This document shows positions 6,233 through 12,451 of a stretch of DNA of 12,451 bases, one piece after another (the first letter of the stretch is position 1; each line of letters begins with the position of its first letter). The translations under genes and the position numbers were made by a program. Where the stretch lies: positions 1-12,451 of the forward strand of contig CAZVXI010000088.1 in assembly GCA_964631295.1 (NCBI GenBank), written 5' to 3'. The notes beneath the pieces are model-generated. The model saw only the letters and a program-made list of their open reading frames with translations, searched no databases and had not been told where the DNA came from. The stretch is from CAZVXI01 sp964631295 (lineage in GTDB: Bacteria > Planctomycetota > Phycisphaerae > Phycisphaerales > SM1A02).

Positions 6233-7225
6233 ATGCTGAATCGAACGACCGCCGTGACCGCGAACCCGTCAACACCATCTCAGCCGGGCAGCGAGCCATG
6301 GACAACGTGGCGGCTGCTGGATCAGATTCGCAACCTGCTTTCAGAGCGTGGGGTGGACTCGCCGCGTGTCGTGGCCGAGATGCTGCTTTCGCACGTGCTC
6401 AAGTGCGAGCGCATGCGGCTGTATATGGAAGTTGATCGCCCTGCATCCGCGGATGAACTGGCGGCGCTGCGCGCGCTTGTCAAGCGAGCAGCGAATCATG
6501 AACCGGTGCAGTACTTATTGGGTGAGTGGTCGTTTTTCGGCAGGACGTTCGCCGTGAACCCGTCGACGCTGATTCCCCGGCCATGCACCGAGACGCTCGT
6601 CGAGCACGCGATCCAGTGGGCGCGCACGCATCGGCCGGCACAGTCCATGCCGATCGACCGGCCGGCGTCGGTCATCGACGGCACGCAGATGCAGACCGAG
6701 CCGATGCGCGTTGCAGATATCGGCACGGGCACCGGCTGCATCGCCGTCTGCCTCGCGGCTCACCTGCCGATGGCCCACGTCCTCGCAAGCGATGTGATCG
6801 ACGATGCGCTCGACCTCGCGAAAGCCAACGCGGCCCGGCATGGCGTGCTTGGGCAGATCGACCTGCGTGCGGGTGATGCCCTTGCGGCACTCGAGGGCGC
6901 GCAACCCTTCGATGTGATCTGCTCAAACCCGCCGTACATCAGCGATGCGGAGTGGGCGGATGTCGAAGCAAATGTGCGCGATTACGAGCCGCAGTCAGCG
7001 CTGCGCGGCGGTGAAGACGGCCTCGCAATGGTGCGGCCCATCATTGAGCATGCCTGGCAATACCTCGTGCCCGGCGGCCTGTTGCTTGTCGAAATCGCGG
7101 AGAGCCAGCGCGACACGGCGATTGAGATTGCCAGTGCAGCAGGCCGGTACGAATCAGTTGCGGTCCACAAAGACCACGAGGGGCTGTGGCGCGTGCTGCA
7201 TGCTCAGGTCGCGTCCGAGTCCTGA
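6233..7225 (+). CDS. prmC: Peptide chain release factor N5-glutamine methyltransferase (PrmC/HemK)
   Basis: This 330-residue protein methylates the glutamine of the GGQ motif in release factors RF1 and RF2, using S-adenosylmethionine. The N-terminal helical domain (about 22-95) ends in EPVQYLLGEWSFFGRTF, followed by the conserved NPSTLIPRPCTETLVE (109-124). The Rossmann-fold domain has the SAM-binding ADIGTGTGCIAV (161-172) and the catalytic NPPY (232-235), where the substrate glutamine binds. LRGGEDGLAMVRPI (257-270) and LLLVEIAE (283-290) are also typical. It exceeds the usual 280-290 residues because of about 20 extra N-terminal residues and a linker insert near 134-157. The start is well supported by GGAGG at 6222-6226, six bases before ATG. 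It is not next to prfA here. Its end overlaps the end of the convergent signalling gene by 22 bases. Confidence 0.95.
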   Translation: MLNRTTAVTANPSTPSQPGSEPWTTWRLLDQIRNLLSERGVDSPRVVAEMLLSHVLKCERMRLYMEVDRPASADELAALRALVKRAANHEPVQYLLGEWSFFGRTFAVNPSTLIPRPCTETLVEHAIQWARTHRPAQSMPIDRPASVIDGTQMQTEPMRVADIGTGTGCIAVCLAAHLPMAHVLASDVIDDALDLAKANAARHGVLGQIDLRAGDALAALEGAQPFDVICSNPPYISDAEWADVEANVRDYEPQSALRGGEDGLAMVRPIIEHAWQYLVPGGLLLVEIAESQRDTAIEIASAAGRYESVAVHKDHEGLWRVLHAQVASES

Positions 7226-8898
7226 AATGCCCGAGTAAGCGCTTCGATCAGTTGCGCTGCCTTGAATGGTTTGAAGAGAAACGACTGCAGGCCATCCTGG
7301 CTCGCGCGCACGATCGAGTGATGCGGGTCGTATCCGAAGCCGGTCATCAGGATCACCTGGACATGCTTATCGAGTGTGCGTGCAGTGCGGAAGACTTCGT
7401 AGCCGTTGCGGTCGGGCATTTTGATATCCGAAATCACGACATCGAAATGAGCATCGCGGGCTGCGTTTTCTTCGAGAACGCGGATCGTCTCCGCACCATC
7501 CTCGCAGATGACGACCTCGCAGCCGCGCTGGGTCAGAATGTCGCGAAGGCCTTCGCGAATGGCCTGCTCGTCATCTGCAACAAGCACCCGCCTGCCCTTC
7601 ATGAGCGGGTCGGGTGCATCGCGGTGCAGTTCCTGTTCTGTCTCGAGAATTGTCCTCGGGCCTGTGGAACCGGCATCCAGCCGGGATCGAATATCGCGTG
7701 TTGCCTTGGAAAGCGACCTGACGAGGTGTCGCAGTTCCTTGTTGCCTTTGGTGAGTCCTTCCAGTTCCTTCGCCTGGCTTGCGATATTTTCGAGCGGCGA
7801 GCGAAGTTCGCCGGAAATGTTCTCTGAGACCTGCTCGTTGGTGGTGTAGCGTTCGACGACGAGCAGGTCGAGGATGTTCATGGCCATCGCGATGTACCTG
7901 CCGAAGATCTCTGCAAAGAGGCGGTCGTCGTCGCTGAATGCGTTGGGCGAGTTGGATTCGATATTGAAAACACCGATCACGCGTTCGTTGAGCCGAAGCG
8001 GAACTGTCAGTGATGACCGGGCGTCATCGAGGCCGTCGCGGTACCGGTCGTCGCGGTGTGTGTCGTTGCAGAGGTATCCCTTCCCAGTGGCCGCCACAAG
8101 CCCGGAGATGCCGTTGTCCTCGGCTTCGGCATGGAGGACCTCGCCGATCTTCAGTGGCGACAGGCCCATCGCAATGACAAGTTCGAGCCGATTGGTATTG
8201 CGGTCGATCAAGCGGACCTCGAAGTTGTCGAACGCGAGCAGTTCGCGTATATCGTGGACGATCTTCTCTTCGAGCAGCTTGAGGCGTTCAGCCATGTTGA
8301 GGCCGGCCATTTTCGAAGCGTCGATGTGCAGCAGTTCCGTGCCTGCTGCGTCGATCGCGTCGATCTTGTTCTGAAAGTTCCGGCTGGCCGTGTTCTCCCA
8401 GAGGATGCCAACGACGGATTCAACCGTGCCATCGTCGGCAATGGCGGCAGGGGAGACGACAATCTCGAAATAGGTGGCATCACAGGAGAATGCCGTTTCG
8501 CGGCTGTGCCGTTCTTCGATGGGTCTGCCCGACTCATCGCAGTCATTGAAAGTCTCGATCGCCTGTTGGCAATGCTGGATGAACTCCCCGTGTATCTCCG
8601 CGTCGTAGCGATCGAAGCGGTGGTTCGACCAGAGCACATGTCCCTCAGCATCGACCATCGCCATGCCCTCGGCCGCCCGCTCCAGTGCGGTGGCGGCAAT
8701 GGCTTCCTCCTCGGAACGGGCGAACGCGGCACCATCGGAGAGAACCAGAGCATCGGGATGTTCGTACTTCAGCCGGGCTGCCTCAGCAGGATCGCTCGCA
8801 GGGAGCACGTCAAAGCCGGACTGAGCCATCGCCTCGGCCATCGGCTCATTGAGACCGGCCTGGTCAAGAACAATCAACTTGGGTCGAGTCGCCGTCAC
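7204..8898 (-). CDS. PAS-GAF-receiver signalling protein without a kinase domain
   Basis: With the GTG start at 8896-8898 the product has 564 residues. Residues 6-55 resemble a shortened receiver-like half domain (KLIVLDQAG...ALVLSDG). A PAS domain follows (about 75-170, GMAMVDAEGHVLWSNHRFDRY) and a GAF domain (about 200-345, with VPLRLNERVIGVFNIES). Then comes a helical linker (350-410) containing ISGELRSPLENI. The C-terminal receiver domain (436-555) has acidic residues Asp442/Asp443, phosphoacceptor Asp491 in VVISDIKMPD, Thr519 in MTG and Lys543 in FLFKPF, so it should be phosphorylatable. There is no HATPase domain and no DNA-binding output. It may sense a ligand and accept phosphate from a separate kinase. 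Upstream ATGs (9000, 8982) would add 34 or 28 residues unrelated to any domain. A GTGGGGATT run just before GTG and a candidate promoter at 8942-8971 favour the shorter form. Confidence 0.85.
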   Translation of the reverse strand: MTATRPKLIVLDQAGLNEPMAEAMAQSGFDVLPASDPAEAARLKYEHPDALVLSDGAAFARSEEEAIAATALERAAEGMAMVDAEGHVLWSNHRFDRYDAEIHGEFIQHCQQAIETFNDCDESGRPIEERHSRETAFSCDATYFEIVVSPAAIADDGTVESVVGILWENTASRNFQNKIDAIDAAGTELLHIDASKMAGLNMAERLKLLEEKIVHDIRELLAFDNFEVRLIDRNTNRLELVIAMGLSPLKIGEVLHAEAEDNGISGLVAATGKGYLCNDTHRDDRYRDGLDDARSSLTVPLRLNERVIGVFNIESNSPNAFSDDDRLFAEIFGRYIAMAMNILDLLVVERYTTNEQVSENISGELRSPLENIASQAKELEGLTKGNKELRHLVRSLSKATRDIRSRLDAGSTGPRTILETEQELHRDAPDPLMKGRRVLVADDEQAIREGLRDILTQRGCEVVICEDGAETIRVLEENAARDAHFDVVISDIKMPDRNGYEVFRTARTLDKHVQVILMTGFGYDPHHSIVRASQDGLQSFLFKPFKAAQLIEALTRAFQDSDAT

Positions 8899-8941
8899 AC
8901 AATCCCCACCGGCCCGATCGGACAGTTGGTGCGTGGTGTTG

Positions 8942-8971
8942 AGTGTACCGATCACAGCTGAGAAAAGGCAA
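8942..8971 (-). promoter_or_regulatory. Candidate promoter for the PAS-GAF-receiver gene
   Basis: On the minus strand TTGCCT (8971 to 8966) and TACACT (8947 to 8942) are separated by 18 bases; each matches 4 of 6 consensus positions. Transcription would begin near 8935, downstream of the longer candidate starts at 8982 and 9000. This supports initiation at GTG 8898. The motifs are short, so the call is tentative. Confidence 0.3.
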
Positions 8972-9003
8972 TAGAAAGACATCGAACCGAGCCACAACAT
9001 TCC

Positions 9004-9031
9004 TTGACATTGCGACCGGCCCGCGAAGAAT
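9004..9031 (+). promoter_or_regulatory. Candidate sigma-70-type promoter for the ABC operon
   Basis: TTGACA at 9004-9009 is a perfect -35 box. AAGAAT at 9026-9031 follows after 16 bases and matches 4 of 6 positions of a -10 box. Transcription would start near 9038, leaving a leader of about 47 bases before ATG 9085. It is the best promoter match I see in the window and sits in the divergent gap between the signalling gene and the transporter operon. Confidence 0.45.
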
Positions 9032-9084
9032 CCACGCTCCAGCGTCGAGGCAACCGATAATGTTCACCTCGACCACCACCACGC

Positions 9085-10056
9085 ATGATCGTCGCCAGGA
9101 CTCTCACAAAACGATTCGGACGGGTGACTGCAGTAGATGCAGTCGACTTTGACATCGACAAGGGCGACGTCGTCGGTTTTCTCGGCCCCAACGGAGCAGG
9201 CAAGACGACAACGATTCGAATGATGGTTGGCTATCTGCAGCCGACCGCCGGCTCGGTGAGCATCGACGGCATCGACGTTCAGACCGATCCGATCAGCGTG
9301 CGGAGAAGCCTCGGCTATCTGCCCGAATCCGCACCTGTCTACCCAGAGATGCGCGTGATCGAGTACCTCAAGTACCGCGTGATGCTGTTCGATGTGCCAC
9401 GCGCCAGGCGCAAGAGCGCCATCGAGCGATCGCTCGAACGCTGCTGGCTGAGCGATGTAGCCCGCCGGCCCATCAGCCAGCTCTCCAAGGGATATCGGCA
9501 GCGCGTCGGGCTGGCAGCAACTCTGCTGCATGATCCGACCGTGCTCGTGCTCGACGAACCAACGGTCGGGCTCGACCCCGCCCAGATTCGAGCCGTGCGC
9601 AAACTGATCGCAGAGCTTGCTGGCGACCACACAATCATCCTCTCCACGCACATTTTGCCCGAAGTCGAGATGACCTGCGGCAGTTACATGATGATTGCGG
9701 GCGGGCGGATTCGATCGCGGGGCAGGGTTGCTGATCTGGGAAGCGAGGGCAAGCGGCGGTACGTGGTGGAAACGAAACTCTCCGCGGCACGGGCAAACCT
9801 CGCGAAACTCACAGGCATCGAGCGAGTGGAGGAAGCAGCAGCCGGCGACGGCTGGTCGCGCATCACGCTGACCGCCCGGCAGGGCAGCGGCGACTTGCGC
9901 GAAAAAGTTGCAGGGCATCTGCAGGAACTCAACGCACCCATGCGCGAGCTGAGCAGTGATCGGACATCGCTCGAAGCACTGTTCATGGATGTGCTCAACG
10001 AAGCAGAGATGGAATCTGTCAGCGAGTCGGCAGACACCGGGAAGGCGAATCGATGA
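9085..10056 (+). CDS. ABC-2 transporter ATP-binding protein, GldA-like
   Basis: This 323-residue cytoplasmic ATPase powers the transporter formed with the next two genes. The nucleotide-binding domain covers about residues 1-215. Walker A is GPNGAGKTT (34-42). The Q-loop region reads GYLPESAPVYPEM (77-89), with Glu where many ABC proteins have Gln, as is common in the GldA/NatA branch. The signature is SQLSKGYRQRVG (131-142, LSKGY instead of LSGGQ). Walker B is VLVLDEPTVGLDP (153-165), and the switch histidine is His189 in LSTHIL. Residues 225-323 form the extra C-terminal domain typical of this branch, ending in the LEALFMDVL helix. No Shine-Dalgarno site is evident; the start is set by the family's N-terminal I-x-x-x-x-L-T-K-x-F. 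The TGA stop overlaps the permease ATG in ATGA, so translation is probably coupled. The substrate is unknown. Confidence 0.93.
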   Translation: MIVARTLTKRFGRVTAVDAVDFDIDKGDVVGFLGPNGAGKTTTIRMMVGYLQPTAGSVSIDGIDVQTDPISVRRSLGYLPESAPVYPEMRVIEYLKYRVMLFDVPRARRKSAIERSLERCWLSDVARRPISQLSKGYRQRVGLAATLLHDPTVLVLDEPTVGLDPAQIRAVRKLIAELAGDHTIILSTHILPEVEMTCGSYMMIAGGRIRSRGRVADLGSEGKRRYVVETKLSAARANLAKLTGIERVEEAAAGDGWSRITLTARQGSGDLREKVAGHLQELNAPMRELSSDRTSLEALFMDVLNEAEMESVSESADTGKANR

Positions 10057-10856
10057 TCGGACCCTGTGTTGCCATCGGTCGACGCGAACTGTTCAGCTAC
10101 CTGTTCTCACCGAGTGGATACGTCATCATTGCGCTGTTCATGCTGTTTGCCGGACTGCTCTACTTCCTGATCGGAGCGGTGTTCGGCGGCGGCTTCAACC
10201 AGGGCGAAACAGCATCGCTGCGGCTGCTCTTCTCGGGCGGTATATGGGCGTTCCTCTTCGTCGCGCCCGCCATCAGCATGCGAACGATGAGCGAGGAGTA
10301 TCGACTTGGCAGCATCGAGATGCTGCTGACAAGCCCCGTGCGAGAATGGCAGGTAACGCTCGGCAAGTTCTTTGGTTCGCTTGGCTTTCTGCTTGTGATG
10401 CTCGTGCCGACGATCGTGTACGTACTCGCCGTGGAGCTGTACGGCCGGCCTGATTACGGCGAAATTGCCTGCGGATACCTCGGCATGGTGCTGTGCGGAG
10501 CGGCGTTTCTTGCAACCGGGCTGCTGTTCAGTTCGCTGAGCGCATCTCAGGTTGTGGCCTATCTTGTGACACTGTTTTTCTGGCTTGCCATCCTGCTGCT
10601 CGCCAAAGGACTGCCTGTGCTTGCCGCGGTGAGTGAAAGTGCGATCGGCCGGCCTGAGAACAGCGCGTTGCTCGAGGCCTTGCTCCAGTTCCTCGCCGAT
10701 GCCGGGCGCGCCGTCGCATCTGCCGACCCGCACAATGTGATTCGCGACTTCGCCTCCGGCCTGATTGATACGGCCAACATCGTCTTCATGCTGAGCATTA
10801 CCGTTGTTGCGCTTGCCGGCTCGATCATGATCCTCCGACTGCGGAGGTGGCGATGA
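10053..10856 (+). CDS. ABC-2 type permease, GldF-like
   Basis: This 267-residue integral membrane protein has about six membrane helices (near 21-43, 60-76, 106-130, 141-163, 166-190 and 241-262). The conserved segment APAISMRTMSEEYRLGSIEMLLTSPV (71-96) followed by EWQVTLGKF (98-106) is the hallmark of the GldF/NosY/ABC-2 permease group. It includes the coupling helix expected to contact the ATPase. About 45 polar residues between helices five and six (195-239) are longer than a simple loop and may form an extracytoplasmic segment. The start ATG is preceded by GGGAAGG (10039-10045) and overlaps the ATPase stop by four bases. The downstream GldG-like gene overlaps in the same way. It forms the channel part of the complex; the substrate cannot be inferred. 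Confidence 0.9.
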   Translation: MIGPCVAIGRRELFSYLFSPSGYVIIALFMLFAGLLYFLIGAVFGGGFNQGETASLRLLFSGGIWAFLFVAPAISMRTMSEEYRLGSIEMLLTSPVREWQVTLGKFFGSLGFLLVMLVPTIVYVLAVELYGRPDYGEIACGYLGMVLCGAAFLATGLLFSSLSASQVVAYLVTLFFWLAILLLAKGLPVLAAVSESAIGRPENSALLEALLQFLADAGRAVASADPHNVIRDFASGLIDTANIVFMLSITVVALAGSIMILRLRRWR

Positions 10857-12451
10857 TGGCGAAGCAGTCAACCTCACAAGCCAGGCTCTCACCAACCGCG
10901 GCAGCGCGCAACGTGCTGGTATTCGTCATTTCGATCGCGATGATTGCGGTTGCGATCAATGTCTTCGCGCATGGCCCTGCGTTCCGAAAACGCATTGATG
11001 CGACGCGAACGCGTGCGTACTCGCTCAGCAAGCAAACGCGCGATCTGCTCGGAGAGATTGATGAGCCATGGACTGTCGCGCTGCTCTTTGTGCGAGAGAA
11101 TCTCTCCGAAGCTGAGTTGCGACAACTCGATGAAGTCCTCGCGCGATACACCGCCATGTCGCCGGACATCGATATTCTGAAGATCGACCCGACCGACCCT
11201 GCCTCACTCACCGAGTATGAGCGTCTGCTCGCGCGCTTGCGGAGCATTTACGAGCCACAGATTGATGCGTATGACGAGGCGCTCGACGCGAGTGTTGCTT
11301 CGTTCCGCACCATGCAGTTGTTCGCGCAGCAGGAGGCGGGGAGGCTGCAATCCGTCGTTGATCGACTGGGTCCGGCATCGCCCGTTGGGCAGCAACTCAG
11401 CCAGCAGATTTCTGTGATCACGATTTTCGCTGATCAGGGCGGCGCAATTCTCGAACAGGTCGAGCAGTATCGCACCATCAGCGACGAGCAGCCGATTCCT
11501 GACTACGAAGCCGCCCGCAGTGTCATGGCTGAGGCGGTCGGCCAGTTCTCAGATGCATACGTTGATCTGGCCACACTGTACGACGGCATGGCCGGCGCTG
11601 CGCAACTCGATGCTTCGTTGCGGCAGTTCGCCCGGCAATCGATAGAAGAAGTTGATGAGATGGCAGTGCGCGGCGCTGCGGTTGCAGATCCGTTGCGCCA
11701 GTTGCCGGGCATCGAACTCGCAACCATCGGCAGGAAACTGCGCGAGGGCGATGCCGCGGTCGTCATCGGACCGGATCGCGCTGCCGTCATCGACGGCCGT
11801 CAGTTATTCCCGCAGGTCAATCAGCGTGGCGGCATTGCGTTCGACAGGCGCTTCCGAGGCGAGCAACTTATCACGGCGACGATTCGGTCGCTCATCGTCG
11901 AGCAGATGCCCATGGTCGTGTTCGTGCACAATGAGGCGGAATCACTCCTCCGCAGGCGCGAGAGACAGGCTGACCTGGTTGGTGTGTATTCAACCCTCGA
12001 CGCTTCGCGATTCGACGTGCGCGAATGGGTCGTCATTGAAGGCCCACAACCCGAGGCGAATCTCGAGCAGCCGGTCGTGTGGATTATCATCCCGCCGATT
12101 GTCGCCACGGGAACATCCGATCGTGAACGTGCGCTCGTGCAGGCATCGCGCAATCTCATTGCAGATGGCGAAGCGGTGTTGCTGAGCATCAACCCGAGCC
12201 GTCTGCCTCAGTTCGGCCAGGCCGACCCATGGGCTGGTGTTGCCGATGCGATGGGCGTGCAGGCTGACACATCCAGCGTGATTTTTGAACGGGTTGACCT
12301 TGGCAGAGGCGGCGGGCCGCAGATCGAGCGCGGGCAGTTGATGGATTCATTTCGCGGAGAACACCCGATCTGCGCTGCCATCCATGGGCAACAGGTGTAC
12401 TTCGGTCTTCCAGTACCGATGCAATGGGCCGAGCGTCCGGGCGACGAGGCG
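10853..12451 (+). CDS. GldG-like ABC transporter auxiliary protein, N-terminal 533 residues
   Basis: The frame is open from ATG 10853 to the right edge, so the C-terminus is missing. A basic N-terminus and one membrane helix (about 20-40) are followed by FRKRIDATRTRAYSLSKQTRDLLGEIDEPWTVALLF (44-79). This is the GldG signature around Y-S-L-S-x-x-T, followed by a strand. Residues 118-275 are almost all helical and charged, probably a long coiled insertion. GldG features resume with VVIGPDRAAVIDGRQLF (303-319), FRGEQLITATIRSLI (334-348) and PMVVFVHNEAE (353-363), where the usual GHGE-like motif is altered, then WIIIPP (410-415) and AVLLSINPS (441-449). The protein should be anchored in the inner membrane with its bulk outside, partnering the permease. 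GGAGG (10843-10847) serves either ATG 10853 (spacer 5) or ATG 10856 (spacer 8). In Bacteroidetes this family is linked to gliding; here the role is unknown. Confidence 0.85.
   Translation, partial: MMAKQSTSQARLSPTAAARNVLVFVISIAMIAVAINVFAHGPAFRKRIDATRTRAYSLSKQTRDLLGEIDEPWTVALLFVRENLSEAELRQLDEVLARYTAMSPDIDILKIDPTDPASLTEYERLLARLRSIYEPQIDAYDEALDASVASFRTMQLFAQQEAGRLQSVVDRLGPASPVGQQLSQQISVITIFADQGGAILEQVEQYRTISDEQPIPDYEAARSVMAEAVGQFSDAYVDLATLYDGMAGAAQLDASLRQFARQSIEEVDEMAVRGAAVADPLRQLPGIELATIGRKLREGDAAVVIGPDRAAVIDGRQLFPQVNQRGGIAFDRRFRGEQLITATIRSLIVEQMPMVVFVHNEAESLLRRRERQADLVGVYSTLDASRFDVREWVVIEGPQPEANLEQPVVWIIIPPIVATGTSDRERALVQASRNLIADGEAVLLSINPSRLPQFGQADPWAGVADAMGVQADTSSVIFERVDLGRGGGPQIERGQLMDSFRGEHPICAAIHGQQVYFGLPVPMQWAERPGDEA

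Noticed and set aside
6028..6435. + strand frame of 135 codons beginning in the 63-bp repeat
   Set aside because: It starts inside the duplication without a Shine-Dalgarno site and overlaps prmC for 200 bases in another frame. Its openness follows from the multiple-of-three repeat period.
8056..8961. + strand open frame of 301 codons
   Set aside because: It is antisense to the PAS and GAF domains of the signalling gene; no Shine-Dalgarno site and no domain.
8899..9000. Longer N-terminus of the signalling protein (ATG at 9000 or 8982)
   Set aside because: The added residues fit no domain, AAGGA directly abuts the ATG at 9000, and the best promoter match lies downstream of both ATGs.
9064..9918. 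- strand open frame of 284 codons
   Set aside because: It is antisense to the ABC ATPase with its intact Walker motifs; a GC-driven shadow.
10107..10895. - strand open frame of 262 codons
   Set aside because: It is antisense to the permease; its charged, His- and Gln-rich translation is the usual mirror of a membrane protein gene.

Overview
The window looks like an ordinary chromosomal segment of a moderately GC-rich bacterium. I favour a planctomycete, most likely of the Phycisphaerae type. The reasons are general: a GldA/GldF/GldG-like ABC-2 operon outside Bacteroidetes, a two-domain PutA without the DNA-binding domain, few Shine-Dalgarno sites and several GTG starts. No rRNA or protein marker in the window proves this. 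I see no tRNA, rRNA, insertion sequence, CRISPR array or phage gene.

Layout. The left edge holds the last 62 codons of a ribosome hibernation factor (HPF/RaiA, + strand). It is convergent with a minus-strand block read from right to left: putA (2365-5421), a 453-base interval filled by a 21-bp palindromic minisatellite, an ATP-grasp enzyme (982-1911) and a YwaF/TIGR02206 membrane protein (263-976). The last two are only 5 bases apart and probably form a small operon. Divergent from putA, across 184 bases, is a small Rieske ferredoxin (5606-5914, +). A 318-base non-coding interval follows, with a 63-bp tandem duplication that is itself built on a 21-bp period. Next is prmC (6233-7225, +), which methylates release factors. 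Its 3' end overlaps by 22 bases the end of a convergent PAS-GAF-receiver signalling protein (7204-8898, -). From the next divergent promoter region a + strand operon starts: an ABC ATPase (9085-10056), an ABC-2 permease (10053-10856) and a GldG-like auxiliary protein (10853 to beyond the window). The junctions are 4-base ATGA overlaps.

How the genes fit together. The three ABC genes almost certainly make one membrane complex: cytoplasmic ATPase, six-helix permease and a membrane-anchored extracytoplasmic partner. PutA oxidises proline to glutamate. The ATP-grasp enzyme and the YwaF protein may act together on an unknown small molecule or peptide. The other genes look like independent housekeeping or signalling functions.

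The most unusual material is non-coding. The two longest intergenic intervals (1912-2364 and 5915-6232) both carry diverged repeat arrays with a 21-bp period, but with unrelated sequence. In the first, the best units are perfect 7-7-7 stem-loops. I do not see a complete new defence or mobile system. The repeat arrays, the kinase-less signalling protein with a histidine-box remnant, and the ATP-grasp/YwaF pair are the parts worth following up.
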